Assembly (NCBI RefSeq): GCF_947499265.1
Contig: NZ_CANMNK010000001.1
Coordinates: 767,001-831,000, forward strand
Length of the DNA stretch: 64,000 nucleotides
Direction of reading: 5' to 3'
Source of the DNA: an uncultured Roseobacter sp.
GTDB taxonomy: Bacteria; Pseudomonadota; Alphaproteobacteria; Rhodobacterales; Rhodobacteraceae
Part shown: one piece after another, positions 1 through 9,833 of the stretch
How positions within the stretch are numbered: the first letter of the stretch is position 1
Layout: each line of letters opens with the position of its first letter
Translations under genes and position numbers: made by a program
The notes under the pieces: generated by a model
The model's database searches: none
What the model saw: only the letters and a program-made list of their open reading frames with translations
Told to the model about the DNA's origin: nothing

Positions 1-109
1 TTCCAAGGCTTAATGCGAATCGCTAAAGCTATGTTTTGGCGTGCTAAAAAGTGATCTGTGTCTATTCCTAAACATTGTTTGCTTTGTCAGAACCTATCAA
101 ACTTGTGCT

Positions 110-2167
110 TCATGATTGCGCTTGGATCGCGCGGACCGCTGGGTCAGGGCTGACAAACTCTTGAACGTCCTGCAGGTTCATCGGCTTGCCGAACAAAAAG
201 CCTTGCACAAAATCACAGTTCTCCGCTTGCAGAAAGGAGAGTTCCTGCTCATTTTCAACGCCTTCCGCAAGAACAGGGATACCCAAGGCTTCGCCAAGAA
301 GTAGCGTTGATCGGACAATTGCCGTACGATATCGATCCTGGTTCACGTCCTGGATAAAGCTTCGGTCGATCTTAATCTTGTCAAACGGGAAAGCTTGCAG
401 CGCAGCCAAGGACGAATACCCGGTCCCAAAATCATCCATTGCAATCCGCACGCCCATCGCCTTGATTTTGTGCATTACCTTGAGCGTATAGGCCTGGTCG
501 TCGATAATACTGGACTCCGTAACCTCTAATTCCAGGCGTCCAGGCGGCAGTCTGCTTTCGATCAAAATATCGGACAGCTCCTCAATAAACGAGGGCTGAG
601 CGAGCTGTTGAGGCGCTACATTGACCGCTACGCTCAACGGCTTTGCCCATTTTGCGGCTTCAAAACATGCGGCACGCAAGACCCATATACCAATCTCTCG
701 GATCAAACCGGTTTCTTCGGCAATTGGAATAAACTCAGCAGGCGAGACCATGCCGCGCGTTGGATGGTTCCACCGCAATAAAACCTCAAAACCGATTGGT
801 TCCAGCGTTTTCAGATCGTTCTGAAGTTGAAATGCAAGCTCAAGCTGACTGCTGGATGTCACTTGCCTGAGGTCATTTATCAAAAGCAGCCGATCCCTGC
901 TTTGCCTGTCCATTTCCGCGTCGTAGATGCAAATATTGGCCTCCGTTTGCAGCTTGGCACGGTACATCGCCAGGTCGGAGTTGTGCTGTAGATCGTCAAG
1001 ATCAGAGCCATCACTTATGCTGGTCGCAATCCCGATGGAGGACCCTATGGATAGCGAGTATTCTTCGGTATCAACAGGTTCTGACGTCAGCGCATGCAAC
1101 CTTTCCGCGAATGAAACGACTTCCTCTATCGATTGAAAGCCCACTTTCAGGGCAACGAATTCATCCCCTCCCGTGCGCGCAACAAATTCATGTTCTTGGC
1201 ATGCGGTTTTTAGTCGGTTTGAAATTTCCTTTAGAAAGCGATCTCCCACGGCATGCCCGCGAAGATCATTCACTTCCTTGAATAGGTCGAGGTCGATCGT
1301 CAGAACTGCAACCTTTAGGTTTTCATCTCGCGACATCAACTCCTTGCACTCGTCCATTTTCCGGCTGAGCTGCAACCTGTTCGGTAGCTTGGTCAGATGA
1401 TCATGCGTCGCCGTATACTCCAATTTCTCCAAGGCTTCTCGTTCGAGGTTGGTCTCGATGCTCAGCGCAGCAAAACCCACAACCAAAATCAAAATCGTCA
1501 CAGCGAATATGAGCAGACCAAGCGTTGCGTCCGGCATGAACTGTTGCGGGACTTCATAGTAGGGGCTCAACTCCACGGAAAATGCTGCCATCCCGGTGAA
1601 GTGCATCGAACAGATGGCCAAGACCATCAGAACGGCACCGCCGAGCCAGCAATACCGTGTGATTGGGTAGGCAATTCTATGATAGGCAGCAGCCCCGAGA
1701 AGGCAGCCCAGGAGCAGCGACATCAATACCATCGATGGGTCCCAACGGATCTCACCAGGCAAGAGGTACGCCGACATTCCGATGTAATGCATCATTGAGA
1801 CTGAGAGACCGAAGCCTGCCCCTGCCGCGATAAAATGAAATTTTCCGTCTCCGTAGGCCAGCAGCGCGTTGGCTGCGAGCATTCCGAAAACGGCAACGCC
1901 CAGTGAGACACCTGTCAGAACCGGTTCATATCCATGTTCGAAACCGGGCTCATACGCCAGCATCGCAATGAAATGCGTCGACCAAACCGTTGCGCCGCTG
2001 ATGAGGCTGCTGAGAAACAGCTGTATCCGTCTGCGCAATCCGGTTGCAGAGAACAATCGCCTTGAAACAAGGACAGAGATACACGATCCAATAACGCACA
2101 CGATCGCAGCCACTGCGACAAGCCAATGGTCATGTTCTTGAGACAAACACTCTATTACGCGATACAA
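110..2167 (-). CDS. MHYT-GGDEF-EAL bifunctional c-di-GMP protein
   Basis: Inner-membrane protein predicted to make and/or degrade cyclic di-GMP. The N-terminal ~235 residues are a membrane MHYT sensor with three motif copies (THFIAM 64-69, MHYIGM 126-131, MHFTGM 188-193). A GGDEF domain follows, with an intact GGDEF signature at 333-337 and no RxxD inhibitory site just before it, then an EAL domain with the variant EVLLRW at 461-466 and DDFGTGYSS at 578-586. Both catalytic halves look usable. MHYT domains are proposed to bind copper and sense gas. The start is TTG, with AAGGA about 11 bases upstream. The gene stands alone; c-di-GMP control of the downstream polysaccharide locus is possible but not shown by the sequence. 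Confidence 0.93.
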   Translation of the reverse strand: MYRVIECLSQEHDHWLVAVAAIVCVIGSCISVLVSRRLFSATGLRRRIQLFLSSLISGATVWSTHFIAMLAYEPGFEHGYEPVLTGVSLGVAVFGMLAANALLAYGDGKFHFIAAGAGFGLSVSMMHYIGMSAYLLPGEIRWDPSMVLMSLLLGCLLGAAAYHRIAYPITRYCWLGGAVLMVLAICSMHFTGMAAFSVELSPYYEVPQQFMPDATLGLLIFAVTILILVVGFAALSIETNLEREALEKLEYTATHDHLTKLPNRLQLSRKMDECKELMSRDENLKVAVLTIDLDLFKEVNDLRGHAVGDRFLKEISNRLKTACQEHEFVARTGGDEFVALKVGFQSIEEVVSFAERLHALTSEPVDTEEYSLSIGSSIGIATSISDGSDLDDLQHNSDLAMYRAKLQTEANICIYDAEMDRQSRDRLLLINDLRQVTSSSQLELAFQLQNDLKTLEPIGFEVLLRWNHPTRGMVSPAEFIPIAEETGLIREIGIWVLRAACFEAAKWAKPLSVAVNVAPQQLAQPSFIEELSDILIESRLPPGRLELEVTESSIIDDQAYTLKVMHKIKAMGVRIAMDDFGTGYSSLAALQAFPFDKIKIDRSFIQDVNQDRYRTAIVRSTLLLGEALGIPVLAEGVENEQELSFLQAENCDFVQGFLFGKPMNLQDVQEFVSPDPAVRAIQAQS

Positions 2168-2743
2168 TTGATTAGTCGTCCTTGGGCCATTCTATTCGCG
2201 GGATATCACGACAGTCGTTAATGATGCGTCCCGTTTGCCTTGAGTATCTGCCTCTTATTCGCGCAATTTTTCAGGAAATTAGAGCGATCCCACGATCTGA
2301 ACTGGGGCCGGCTTTGCTTCTTAAGGATATGAATATTATAGAATTTTAGTCGTCCTGCCCATTTTGGTTTTCGGCGCTTATGCTCAAAAGGTTTTTGATC
2401 ATGTAGCGTGTCATGAATTGAAGCTTGTGGGGAGATGGCCGCGTTTCGACCATTGGATTTCTTACAAAATAAATAAGCGCCAGGAGTGTAAGCTGTGGGT
2501 CCTATCTGACGAGTAACTTCACGCTCTCGACCGCTTCCTTCGTTCGGTCCAACCCCCGCGCTCAGAATCCTGGTAGGGCAGTGGAAAGTCGCGTTCGAGG
2601 CGCGGACGTGTCATTCTGATCGTGCCGCATCACACAGGGCGCCCCAATCATCGCAATCATACGCGATGACTTCCAAGAATGGTCGCGTGCGGGGAGCAAG
2701 CTCCCATCTACCAACCGCACAGTGCTTCTGATACCTTCTCAGC
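2168..2743. other. intergenic region, no gene seen
   Basis: A 576-base spacer between the divergent c-di-GMP gene and the zinc-protease-like gene. It is more AT-rich on the left than the coding DNA around it. I found no convincing reading frame, tRNA, repeat or terminator. It presumably holds both promoters, but no clear -35/-10 pair could be picked by eye. Confidence 0.5.
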
Positions 2744-3388
2744 ATGAGTGCTTGGCATATTCACATCATGAACGCCCGCAACCAGCTGACCGAGTTGCTC
2801 GAAACGCTCACCTCTGCAGTTTCAGACGCTCAGAACGGCTGCATAAATGTTCACGACCCCGTTGCTCTCGACCTCACGGTTCGGGGCACGAATTGGCCGA
2901 TGCCCAAGGCACTTCGCGTGAGCGGGTCGGCATATGGTCCGGGCCGAATTGACATCGTGATTGATATGTCGGCTGGGTTCAGCGGCGAAGAACTCCATCA
3001 GGCAATGCTGCGCACGATTTATCACGAGTTTCATCATGTATTGAGATGGGATGGTCCCGGATATGGGCAAACACTTGGCGAAGCACTCGTTTCCGAAGGG
3101 CTCGCACAACACTTTGTGCATGAGATGATGACCTGTCCGGCTGAGCCTTGGGAAAACGCTATTGATGGCGCTGAATTGCTGGAGGCGCAAAGCCTCGCCG
3201 CGCAAGAATTCGACGCGAAGCCCTATGACCACTCAAAATGGTTTTTTGGCCGCGGCAAGCTTTCGCGATGGGCGGGCTACACCGTGGGGTTTGAAATGGT
3301 CGCAAAATACCTTGCTGAACAATCGGATACGACGGCGCTCCATAACGCAACGACTCCAGCGTCAGAGTTTGCGCGATTTCTGAGGTGA
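2744..3388 (+). CDS. DUF2268-like putative zinc metalloprotease
   Basis: A 214-residue soluble protein carrying a gluzincin-type motif: HEFHH at residues 94-98 within YHEFHHVLRW, followed by EALVSEGLA, whose glutamates (113 and 118) could be the third zinc ligand. This arrangement resembles the DUF2268 family of predicted zinc-dependent proteases, whose substrates are unknown. There is no signal peptide or membrane segment. No Shine-Dalgarno is obvious before the chosen ATG, and an in-frame ATG eight codons later is an alternative start. It is isolated, with divergent and convergent neighbours, so context adds nothing to function. Confidence 0.8.
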   Translation: MSAWHIHIMNARNQLTELLETLTSAVSDAQNGCINVHDPVALDLTVRGTNWPMPKALRVSGSAYGPGRIDIVIDMSAGFSGEELHQAMLRTIYHEFHHVLRWDGPGYGQTLGEALVSEGLAQHFVHEMMTCPAEPWENAIDGAELLEAQSLAAQEFDAKPYDHSKWFFGRGKLSRWAGYTVGFEMVAKYLAEQSDTTALHNATTPASEFARFLR

Positions 3389-3533
3389 ATTTGGAAACCA
3401 GCTCCCCTGCGACGCTTCGAAGGGGAGCCGATATGACTTGCGATGAGGTGCCGTCTTTCAAAATGCATCCTTTCGGCATGAATGTTGCGCCGAGTAGTCT
3501 CTATGTACGTTTGATCGCAGCTTTGCGCCGTTT

Positions 3534-6500
3534 CTACACGCGATCACCTGTTGAAGTTCCGCGCTCTGCCGTGGGTTTTGTATCGGCGGGGCGGTTGATG
3601 CCAAGCCAATCGTTTAGCGGGCGCATCAGCATGCCAAGCGCCACGCCGCAGCAGATCTGGAATACGATATTTGCCAGTTTTGCAGCCGTGGAATCACCTG
3701 CCAGACTGCTGAAAACAAAGTCAGCGGCAGAATGGGTCAAATAGATCATCAGCGAAAAGGCAGCCACGGTGACCACAATTTTTGCCAGCAGACGTGGCAG
3801 TGGGACATAGGGAAAAACCGTGCACAGAAACAGGGCCAGGATCCACCAGAGTTCCGAGTGATTGGTCAGCAGAGAATGCGTGAGCGCGAGATGGCATAGG
3901 ACAAACCCGAAGCTGATCACCTGGCGGCGGAAGGTATCTGCTGCTGCGACCAGCGCACCGAGGGCGAGAAACGGCAGCAGCGTCGTTGGCGATCTGAAGA
4001 GCAGGCGCGCGCTGGCCAATATCTCTCCGTGATGAAGCGCTGCGACCAGAATTGTGCCGATCGCCACCACCTCGGTCAGCACAAAGAAAATGGCCAGGCT
4101 ACGCCATGGGTTTGCCGATAGCTGCCGCCGTATACCGGGAAAACAGAGCAACACCCCGATGGCCAGGAACATCTGCAAATAGACATGCAAAAACCATAGC
4201 CATTCCAGACGATAGGGGATCCACCTCTGGCCCAGGAAAACAACATCAAAGAAATTGACCAGGTTTCGATAAAACAGCAGGGAGGATAGCTCGACGTTGT
4301 TGCCGATATAGAAATGCCAGCTGAAATACAGCAGCGAAACTGGCACTAAGGGCACAAGAAGCCGCCCCAGCAAAGCCCAAACACGCCGGGCGTGGCCGTC
4401 TTTTAGCACGGCAGGCAGTTGCAGGTGCCCAAACGAAAACCCGGCGAGTACGAAGAGCACAATCGACATCCCGCCTGTCAGCTTGAAACCTGCATGAAAG
4501 GCCACGATCTCAACGATGGCGAGACACCTGAGCAGCACGAAGGTTTCGACCCTACTGATCTCAAAACGCGGCGTCGCCGCCGGAGTTTCTGTTGACGTTG
4601 AGGGGGCGAGCGCGGCCAATTCGGTAATGGTCATCCACGGCCAGTTGGTAGGCAGGTTCAGACCAAGCGCCTCAAGATCAAGGCGGGTTTCGATTGTTGA
4701 CAGGCTATCGGCGCCCAGATCAAAGAGGGACTGATCCCGCGTGGCAAACGCGCGACCGGAGTGTTTGACGAGTATCTCGGCAATCGATGTCTCGGCAGAC
4801 CCTTCTGGCGCATCGGATGGCGCAGCGGCATCGGATGTTTCGATGTCCTGCGCCAACTCCGCAAGGGCATCCTTGTCGATCTTGCCGTTCGGAGTGAACG
4901 GAAAGTGATCCATGACCACGATCCGGGCCGGCATCATGTAGGTCGGCAGATTGCTGAACAGCGCCGCCCGGATTTTCTTTTCCGTGACCTCTGCGACCTC
5001 TGACAGCGCAAACAGCAGCAGCCGGTCGTCTGAGATAAGCGCGCAGGCCCGCTCGACGCCCGGCACCGCTTCGGTGGTGGTTTCGACCTCGCCCAATTCC
5101 ACGCGGAAGCCGTTGATCTTGATCTGCCCGTCCCGGCGTCCAGCAAAGTAAATCAGCCCATCCGGCATCTGGTACCCGATGTCGCCGGTGAAATGTCGGC
5201 AGGCCGCGCCGGTTTCGGGCGGGATCCGTTGATTGACCCCCGCCACGGGATCCGCCAGATCGGCGACAATCTCACCCACTTCCCCGACCGAAACCGGGGA
5301 GCCGTCGTCGGCGACCAGTCGGACACCGGTCCAGGGCAGGGTGCGGCCGATGGCAATGTCGCGGGTGCGTGCCGCCCCTTCCTCGATTTCATTGATCACA
5401 AAGGCCTGGGGCGTTTCTGTCGTGCCAAAAACGTTGAACTGGCGCACGCCCGGCACCAGATCGTGCCACTGCTCGACCACCCGTGGCGGCAGCCTTTCAC
5501 CGCCCCAAAAAATCGCTTTCAGGCCATCGAACCCGTCCTCTGACGCCATATCCGTTGTCAAAAGGCGCGCCGATGTCGGACTCAGGCGCAACACATTGCA
5601 GTGCGTTTTCGCGATCAGGGCACGGAGGCGTTTGGGGTCCATCATCTCGCACGGACTTGGGATGGCGATTGTGCCGCCATGGGACAAAGGCAAAAAGATG
5701 TCGCGCGGCGTTGGATCATGCGAGAGCCCGGCCATCATGGTTGTTGTGATGCGGCCTGGCAGCGCAAGTGTGCGCGACTGCCATGAGATGAACCGTTGTA
5801 AGGTCTTGTCGGGATGGGTCGTCAGCTTTGGCTGGCCGGTCGTGCCCGAGGTAAAGAGGTGATAGGCCGCATCCCGTGGCGCGCCGTTCACGATGTTGGG
5901 GAGCCGATCCGTTTCGCGCATCGGTGTGATGCGCGTCACTTGCCCGGCGATCTCAGCGGGCAGATCGACACCTGCCTCAATGACATAGCGTGTTCCGAGC
6001 TGATCCAGCATCCTTTCGATCCGCGACACGGGATAGGTCGCATCGACCAGCGCAAAGGAGGCGCCGCTGGCGGATACCCCCAAAACGGATGCAACCAGAT
6101 CAGAATTGCGTTGCGCAAAAATGACAACCCGGTCCCTGGGCGTGACCCCAGCGGCGTGCAATCCACCGGTTATGGACCCCGCGCGGTGGGCGAGAGCGCG
6201 GTAGGTGAGCGTCTCTTTTGAGGTGATGATGGCTGCAGCATCAGGTTGCCGGTCCGCCCACTCAAAAAAAGCTTCGTGAATCCGCCGGGTCGGTTCAGGC
6301 TCCAGCGTGGATTGCGGCACGACGACCTCACGGCCCTTGCGCGCACGCTTGAGTATCTCCCGGCAGGTTTGGTGTGGGTTTTCAAGGGCGGCCTCAAGGA
6401 TCCTGCCTTGCAGATCAAGGAAGAGTTCCGCGCGTGTCTCTGACAGTTGTGCGGCGTTGTAAAATGCCCGCGCCTTCAGAACGCTCCGGTCCGTCGACCA

Positions 6501-7631
6501 TATGAGGTTCAGATCATATTCCGTCCGCCTGTCAAGAAACTCGCGCGGTCCGACGTCAAGCTCACCTGCCGTGATCCGGGCTGCGGGCGGGAACATATTG
6601 ATGGAAACACTGGGTGCCTTTTGCTCGGAGATCACAAGGTCCAGAACCGGCTCATTTTCCAGAGCAACAGTGTCGCGCGTCTGCGCCGATACCGCAGTCG
6701 AAAAAGCGGCAAATTCCTGATCGAGATCCACGCTGAGGTTCAGGGGCAAGGTGTTGGAAAACGGGCCAATGACCGAATTTGGGGCGCCGAGCGCCTTGCG
6801 TCCTTCGGTCTGGAAAAAGCTTGAGACCGCTTCTTCTCCGGAATAGCCGTGCAAACCGAGGGCGTAGGCGGCTGCAAGCACGCCGAACTGCGTGGCACCG
6901 ATTGATTTGCCCAGTGCGCGAATGGGTTTTTGCACATCCTCGAAACTACGTTCGACGTAACGGCCTGCCGCAGCAGCCTCTTCGTCATGGACGCCGTCAC
7001 CCACCAGCCGCACCGGTTTTGGCAAGGAGCGCACCAGATCCTTTACGTCGGTTGGCGCGCGGGCATCGTCCATCCCCGTTGCGGCAAATTCGTAGTAGGA
7101 CCTGGCGGGCGGCAATGTCTCCCCTGCGTAGAGCTTCAGCAATTCCTTGGTCATGACGCCTCGGGAAAAACCATCCGTGACCGCATGGTGCGCCGCAATT
7201 GTAAAGCGCCAGCGTTCCCCTAGATCCGCCACAAGAAACCGGATCAAAGAGCCGCTTTTAAGGGGATCAACATCGTCAAACACAAGAGGCAAGGCCCAGC
7301 TCCGAAAGGCAGACAAGCTCTGATCGGCCATGTCGCAATGGTGAAGCTGAAGGCTGGGTATTTGTGAGACCACGGCGCTGACATGGCCGCCGGAAATTTC
7401 AAATCGTGTCCGTAAGGACTCGTGGCGTTGCACCAGGTTTTTGGCCGCCGCTGAAAAGGCATTTCTGTCAAATGGTCCCTCAACCAGATGACCCAGCGGG
7501 ATCATATATGACCCTGCGCCCGCGAGTTCGGCTTTTACATATCGGCTCTGATTGTCGCTTGCTGGAACGCGAACCTCTGTCGCGCTTTCCACGCGCAGTG
7601 ACGTGCCATCGGAAACTAAATACTGTCGCAT
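3534..7631 (-). CDS. NRPS module (C-A-PCP) fused to acyltransferase-3 membrane domain
   Basis: A single 1365-residue protein. Order: condensation domain ~35-430 with catalytic HHAVTDG (148-154); adenylation domain ~450-930 with A3 FTSGTTGQPK (593-602), A5 FNVFGTTET (732-740), A7 FTGDIGY (814-820), A8 from GRRDGQ (831) and A10 NGKID (915-919); peptidyl-carrier domain with GADSL, whose Ser976 would carry phosphopantetheine; then ~1026-1350, a multi-spanning acyltransferase-3/OpgC-like domain with the R-x10-H signature (Arg1035, His1046). There is no thioesterase or reductase. I infer that an amino acid is activated, loaded and perhaps acylated, then passed to a membrane-side acceptor by the fused acyltransferase. 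No phosphopantetheinyl transferase or other NRPS gene is nearby. The substrate is unknown. Confidence 0.9.
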   Translation of the reverse strand: MRQYLVSDGTSLRVESATEVRVPASDNQSRYVKAELAGAGSYMIPLGHLVEGPFDRNAFSAAAKNLVQRHESLRTRFEISGGHVSAVVSQIPSLQLHHCDMADQSLSAFRSWALPLVFDDVDPLKSGSLIRFLVADLGERWRFTIAAHHAVTDGFSRGVMTKELLKLYAGETLPPARSYYEFAATGMDDARAPTDVKDLVRSLPKPVRLVGDGVHDEEAAAAGRYVERSFEDVQKPIRALGKSIGATQFGVLAAAYALGLHGYSGEEAVSSFFQTEGRKALGAPNSVIGPFSNTLPLNLSVDLDQEFAAFSTAVSAQTRDTVALENEPVLDLVISEQKAPSVSINMFPPAARITAGELDVGPREFLDRRTEYDLNLIWSTDRSVLKARAFYNAAQLSETRAELFLDLQGRILEAALENPHQTCREILKRARKGREVVVPQSTLEPEPTRRIHEAFFEWADRQPDAAAIITSKETLTYRALAHRAGSITGGLHAAGVTPRDRVVIFAQRNSDLVASVLGVSASGASFALVDATYPVSRIERMLDQLGTRYVIEAGVDLPAEIAGQVTRITPMRETDRLPNIVNGAPRDAAYHLFTSGTTGQPKLTTHPDKTLQRFISWQSRTLALPGRITTTMMAGLSHDPTPRDIFLPLSHGGTIAIPSPCEMMDPKRLRALIAKTHCNVLRLSPTSARLLTTDMASEDGFDGLKAIFWGGERLPPRVVEQWHDLVPGVRQFNVFGTTETPQAFVINEIEEGAARTRDIAIGRTLPWTGVRLVADDGSPVSVGEVGEIVADLADPVAGVNQRIPPETGAACRHFTGDIGYQMPDGLIYFAGRRDGQIKINGFRVELGEVETTTEAVPGVERACALISDDRLLLFALSEVAEVTEKKIRAALFSNLPTYMMPARIVVMDHFPFTPNGKIDKDALAELAQDIETSDAAAPSDAPEGSAETSIAEILVKHSGRAFATRDQSLFDLGADSLSTIETRLDLEALGLNLPTNWPWMTITELAALAPSTSTETPAATPRFEISRVETFVLLRCLAIVEIVAFHAGFKLTGGMSIVLFVLAGFSFGHLQLPAVLKDGHARRVWALLGRLLVPLVPVSLLYFSWHFYIGNNVELSSLLFYRNLVNFFDVVFLGQRWIPYRLEWLWFLHVYLQMFLAIGVLLCFPGIRRQLSANPWRSLAIFFVLTEVVAIGTILVAALHHGEILASARLLFRSPTTLLPFLALGALVAAADTFRRQVISFGFVLCHLALTHSLLTNHSELWWILALFLCTVFPYVPLPRLLAKIVVTVAAFSLMIYLTHSAADFVFSSLAGDSTAAKLANIVFQICCGVALGMLMRPLNDWLGINRPADTKPTAERGTSTGDRV

Positions 7632-7872
7632 GTGACCATGCCTTATGAGTTACGAAAAAAATCAGCGTATCGAGAAAAGAAGAAAAATATGTCAATTCTG
7701 AGGGACTTATGTAGCAATATCCCAAAAATCTAGGGCGTGTCATCGAATATGGTTTAATTTCAACTCTGGCGTGAGAAATACGCGGAATCAGCGCGAAAAT
7801 TGTTGATCAGGACCGCGATGGCGTCAGATCGTCGGCCTTCGATCCCGCGTCAGATGCGCGTGACTTGATCGG

Positions 7873-9339
7873 TTATCGGCGCAGCACGGCCTCTGCTTCT
7901 ATTTCCACGCGGTACCCGCCAATCAACCCGGCAACGACGACCAGGGTGTTCGCGGGCTTGATCTCGCCAAAGACGCGCCCATGCGCCCGTGAGATCGCCT
8001 CAACATCCGCCTCATCGACGATGTAAATCCGGGTGCGTATGACGTCTTCGGCGCAGGCGCCCAGCGCTTCCAGCGCCGCAAGGATCTTGTCGATGACAAA
8101 GATCGTCTGCGCCCCCGCGTCCGCCTCAGCGACAATGCGATCTGCCCCCGCTGTCGCTGTCGTGCCCGAAACGAGAATGCGATCGTCGATGCGCTGGGCG
8201 CGGGTGTAGCCGGCGATATCTTCCCACTTTGACCCGCTCAGGACGCGTTGCTGATCGTCTCTGCCCGCCACATCTTTGGCGGTGAAGGGCAACGGCATCG
8301 TATCCAGGTGATGGCTGAGATCGCCGGAGGCTGTCAGGAAGGGCGGACGCCGGTATTCGTCGCCGCAATCGCCGGGCACCGGGCGGGTGGTTGAAAAAGC
8401 CTCCTCAAGGCGCCCGTGATCTTCCGTGTCGAGCTGAAATGAGAAGAGCCGCAGATTGTCCCCGACATGCATCCGCTCGCCCAGTCTTGCGCCAACAATG
8501 ACACCGGCAACGGCGGAATGCTCTAGCACCCAGCGGGTCGCGACGTTCGCAATTGACACTTCATGCTTTCGGGCAATTTTATCGGCGGCAGCAAGGATGC
8601 CCTGAAACGCTTGCCACCCGCCGGTCACCTCAATGAAACGTTTATATTTCATCTTCGACCAGTCGTTGATGTCCTCGGGCTCGGGCTGTCCCAGCCAGCG
8701 TTCGGATAAAAATCCACCGCAGAGGGTGCCATAGGCCAGAAGCTTTGTCCCTCTGCGATGGCACAGATCGGAAAGCGCCCCCGCAGCACGCCGGTCGACC
8801 AGCGAAAATGAGACCTGATTGGTCAAGAGCGGCACGCCGTCGGCCAATGCCAGATCCAGATGGGCTGCATCAAAGTTGGTCACTCCGAGCTCGGCAATCA
8901 GGCCCTCGGCGCGCAGTTGCGTCAATTCATGCAGCGCATCGAGCCAGGCTGGATGCTGAAAGCCCCACCAGTGAAATTGCAGCAGATCGATACGGTCCAC
9001 CCCAAGACGCTCCAGCCGCGCCTCGACGCCTGCGTGCACCACATTACGCGTCATCGGACCGGGCGCAGGGCACCATTTGGTGAAAGCAAGCGGGCGGGGC
9101 GTGTCGGATCGGGCCAGCAGATGGCCCGTAATGATCTCCGCGCTGCCATAGTGGTCCGCCATATCAAAGGTGTCGAAGCCCTGATCGGCATAGGCGGCCA
9201 GCCACGCCGCCCCGGTCTCAGGGTCGATGGTGGCGCCGCCTTTCTCAATATCCGCAACCTGCCACAGGCCGGTCAGGACACGGGAGATCTCCAGATGATC
9301 AGAGAGACGCAAACGATCCGGTCGTGTCGAGTAGGTCAT
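7873..9339 (-). CDS. aldo/keto reductase fused to RidA-like domain
   Basis: The N-terminal ~330 residues form an NAD(P)H-dependent aldo/keto reductase barrel with the catalytic tetrad visible: Asp59 and Tyr64 (DMADHY), Lys88 (AFTKW) and His123 (LLQFHWW). The C-terminal ~145 residues are a YjgF/YER057c/UK114 (RidA) domain ending VEIEAEAV. The RidA active-site arginine, normally in a PARS-like loop, is Asn here (PANT), so imine deaminase activity is doubtful. The chosen ATG has AAGGA ten bases upstream; the frame stays open to 9450, but that extension would run up to the divergent gene. It is divergent from the second reductase/ABC operon, suggesting a shared pathway. Confidence 0.88.
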   Translation of the reverse strand: MTYSTRPDRLRLSDHLEISRVLTGLWQVADIEKGGATIDPETGAAWLAAYADQGFDTFDMADHYGSAEIITGHLLARSDTPRPLAFTKWCPAPGPMTRNVVHAGVEARLERLGVDRIDLLQFHWWGFQHPAWLDALHELTQLRAEGLIAELGVTNFDAAHLDLALADGVPLLTNQVSFSLVDRRAAGALSDLCHRRGTKLLAYGTLCGGFLSERWLGQPEPEDINDWSKMKYKRFIEVTGGWQAFQGILAAADKIARKHEVSIANVATRWVLEHSAVAGVIVGARLGERMHVGDNLRLFSFQLDTEDHGRLEEAFSTTRPVPGDCGDEYRRPPFLTASGDLSHHLDTMPLPFTAKDVAGRDDQQRVLSGSKWEDIAGYTRAQRIDDRILVSGTTATAGADRIVAEADAGAQTIFVIDKILAALEALGACAEDVIRTRIYIVDEADVEAISRAHGRVFGEIKPANTLVVVAGLIGGYRVEIEAEAVLRR

Positions 9340-9449
9340 GTCAGGGCGCATCCTTTTGTCCGGGCGATTGGTCCTTGAGAGCCGCGCCACTTCCGTTAAC
9401 ATGTCCCAGATACTAAGGGCGGCGGCATCCGTCCAGCGGAAGGGACGCA

Positions 9450-9833
9450 ATGGGAACCAGGGAAGGTGATCGGGGCTTCTGGCTTTACGATCTGAAGGTC
9501 GAGACGGTTCTGGACGGGCGCACGCCGGTGTGCCGCCACATCGAAGGCGACAGTTTCCGGGTTGAAGGCGAAACGCTAGTGTTCGAGCCGGGGGCGCGGG
9601 TGTCGATGTATGCGCTGGCGGGTTTGCTGCCCTTGTTGCCGGTGAAACAGCGCGATACCGACCCGGAAGATTGGGTCAGCACCGATGCCGAGGTCGCCTG
9701 TCCTGATCCGCATTGCGGCGGGCGGTTTCGGATCACGCGGCTGAAGGAACGGCGCTGGTTCACGCATGCGGCCACGACGGGGTTGCCTGCTGAACGCGGC
9801 ACGCCCTACTGGCAGGAAGGTGGTCGCGAATGA
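9450..9833 (+). CDS. TIGR04076-like small protein
   Basis: A 127-residue soluble protein of unknown function. The layout (a cysteine and GDSFRVEG early, FEPGARVSMYALAGLLPLLP in the middle, CPDPHCGGRF late) resembles the conserved hypothetical TIGR04076 family, in which short proteins carry spaced cysteines that could bind metal. Here the cysteines in CPDPHC could do so. The start ATG has GGAAGGGA five bases upstream. It overlaps the next gene by ATGA, so it is translationally coupled to the aldo/keto reductase and is the first gene of the ABC-importer operon. The family assignment is from memory of the pattern and moderately sure. Confidence 0.75.
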   Translation: MGTREGDRGFWLYDLKVETVLDGRTPVCRHIEGDSFRVEGETLVFEPGARVSMYALAGLLPLLPVKQRDTDPEDWVSTDAEVACPDPHCGGRFRITRLKERRWFTHAATTGLPAERGTPYWQEGGRE

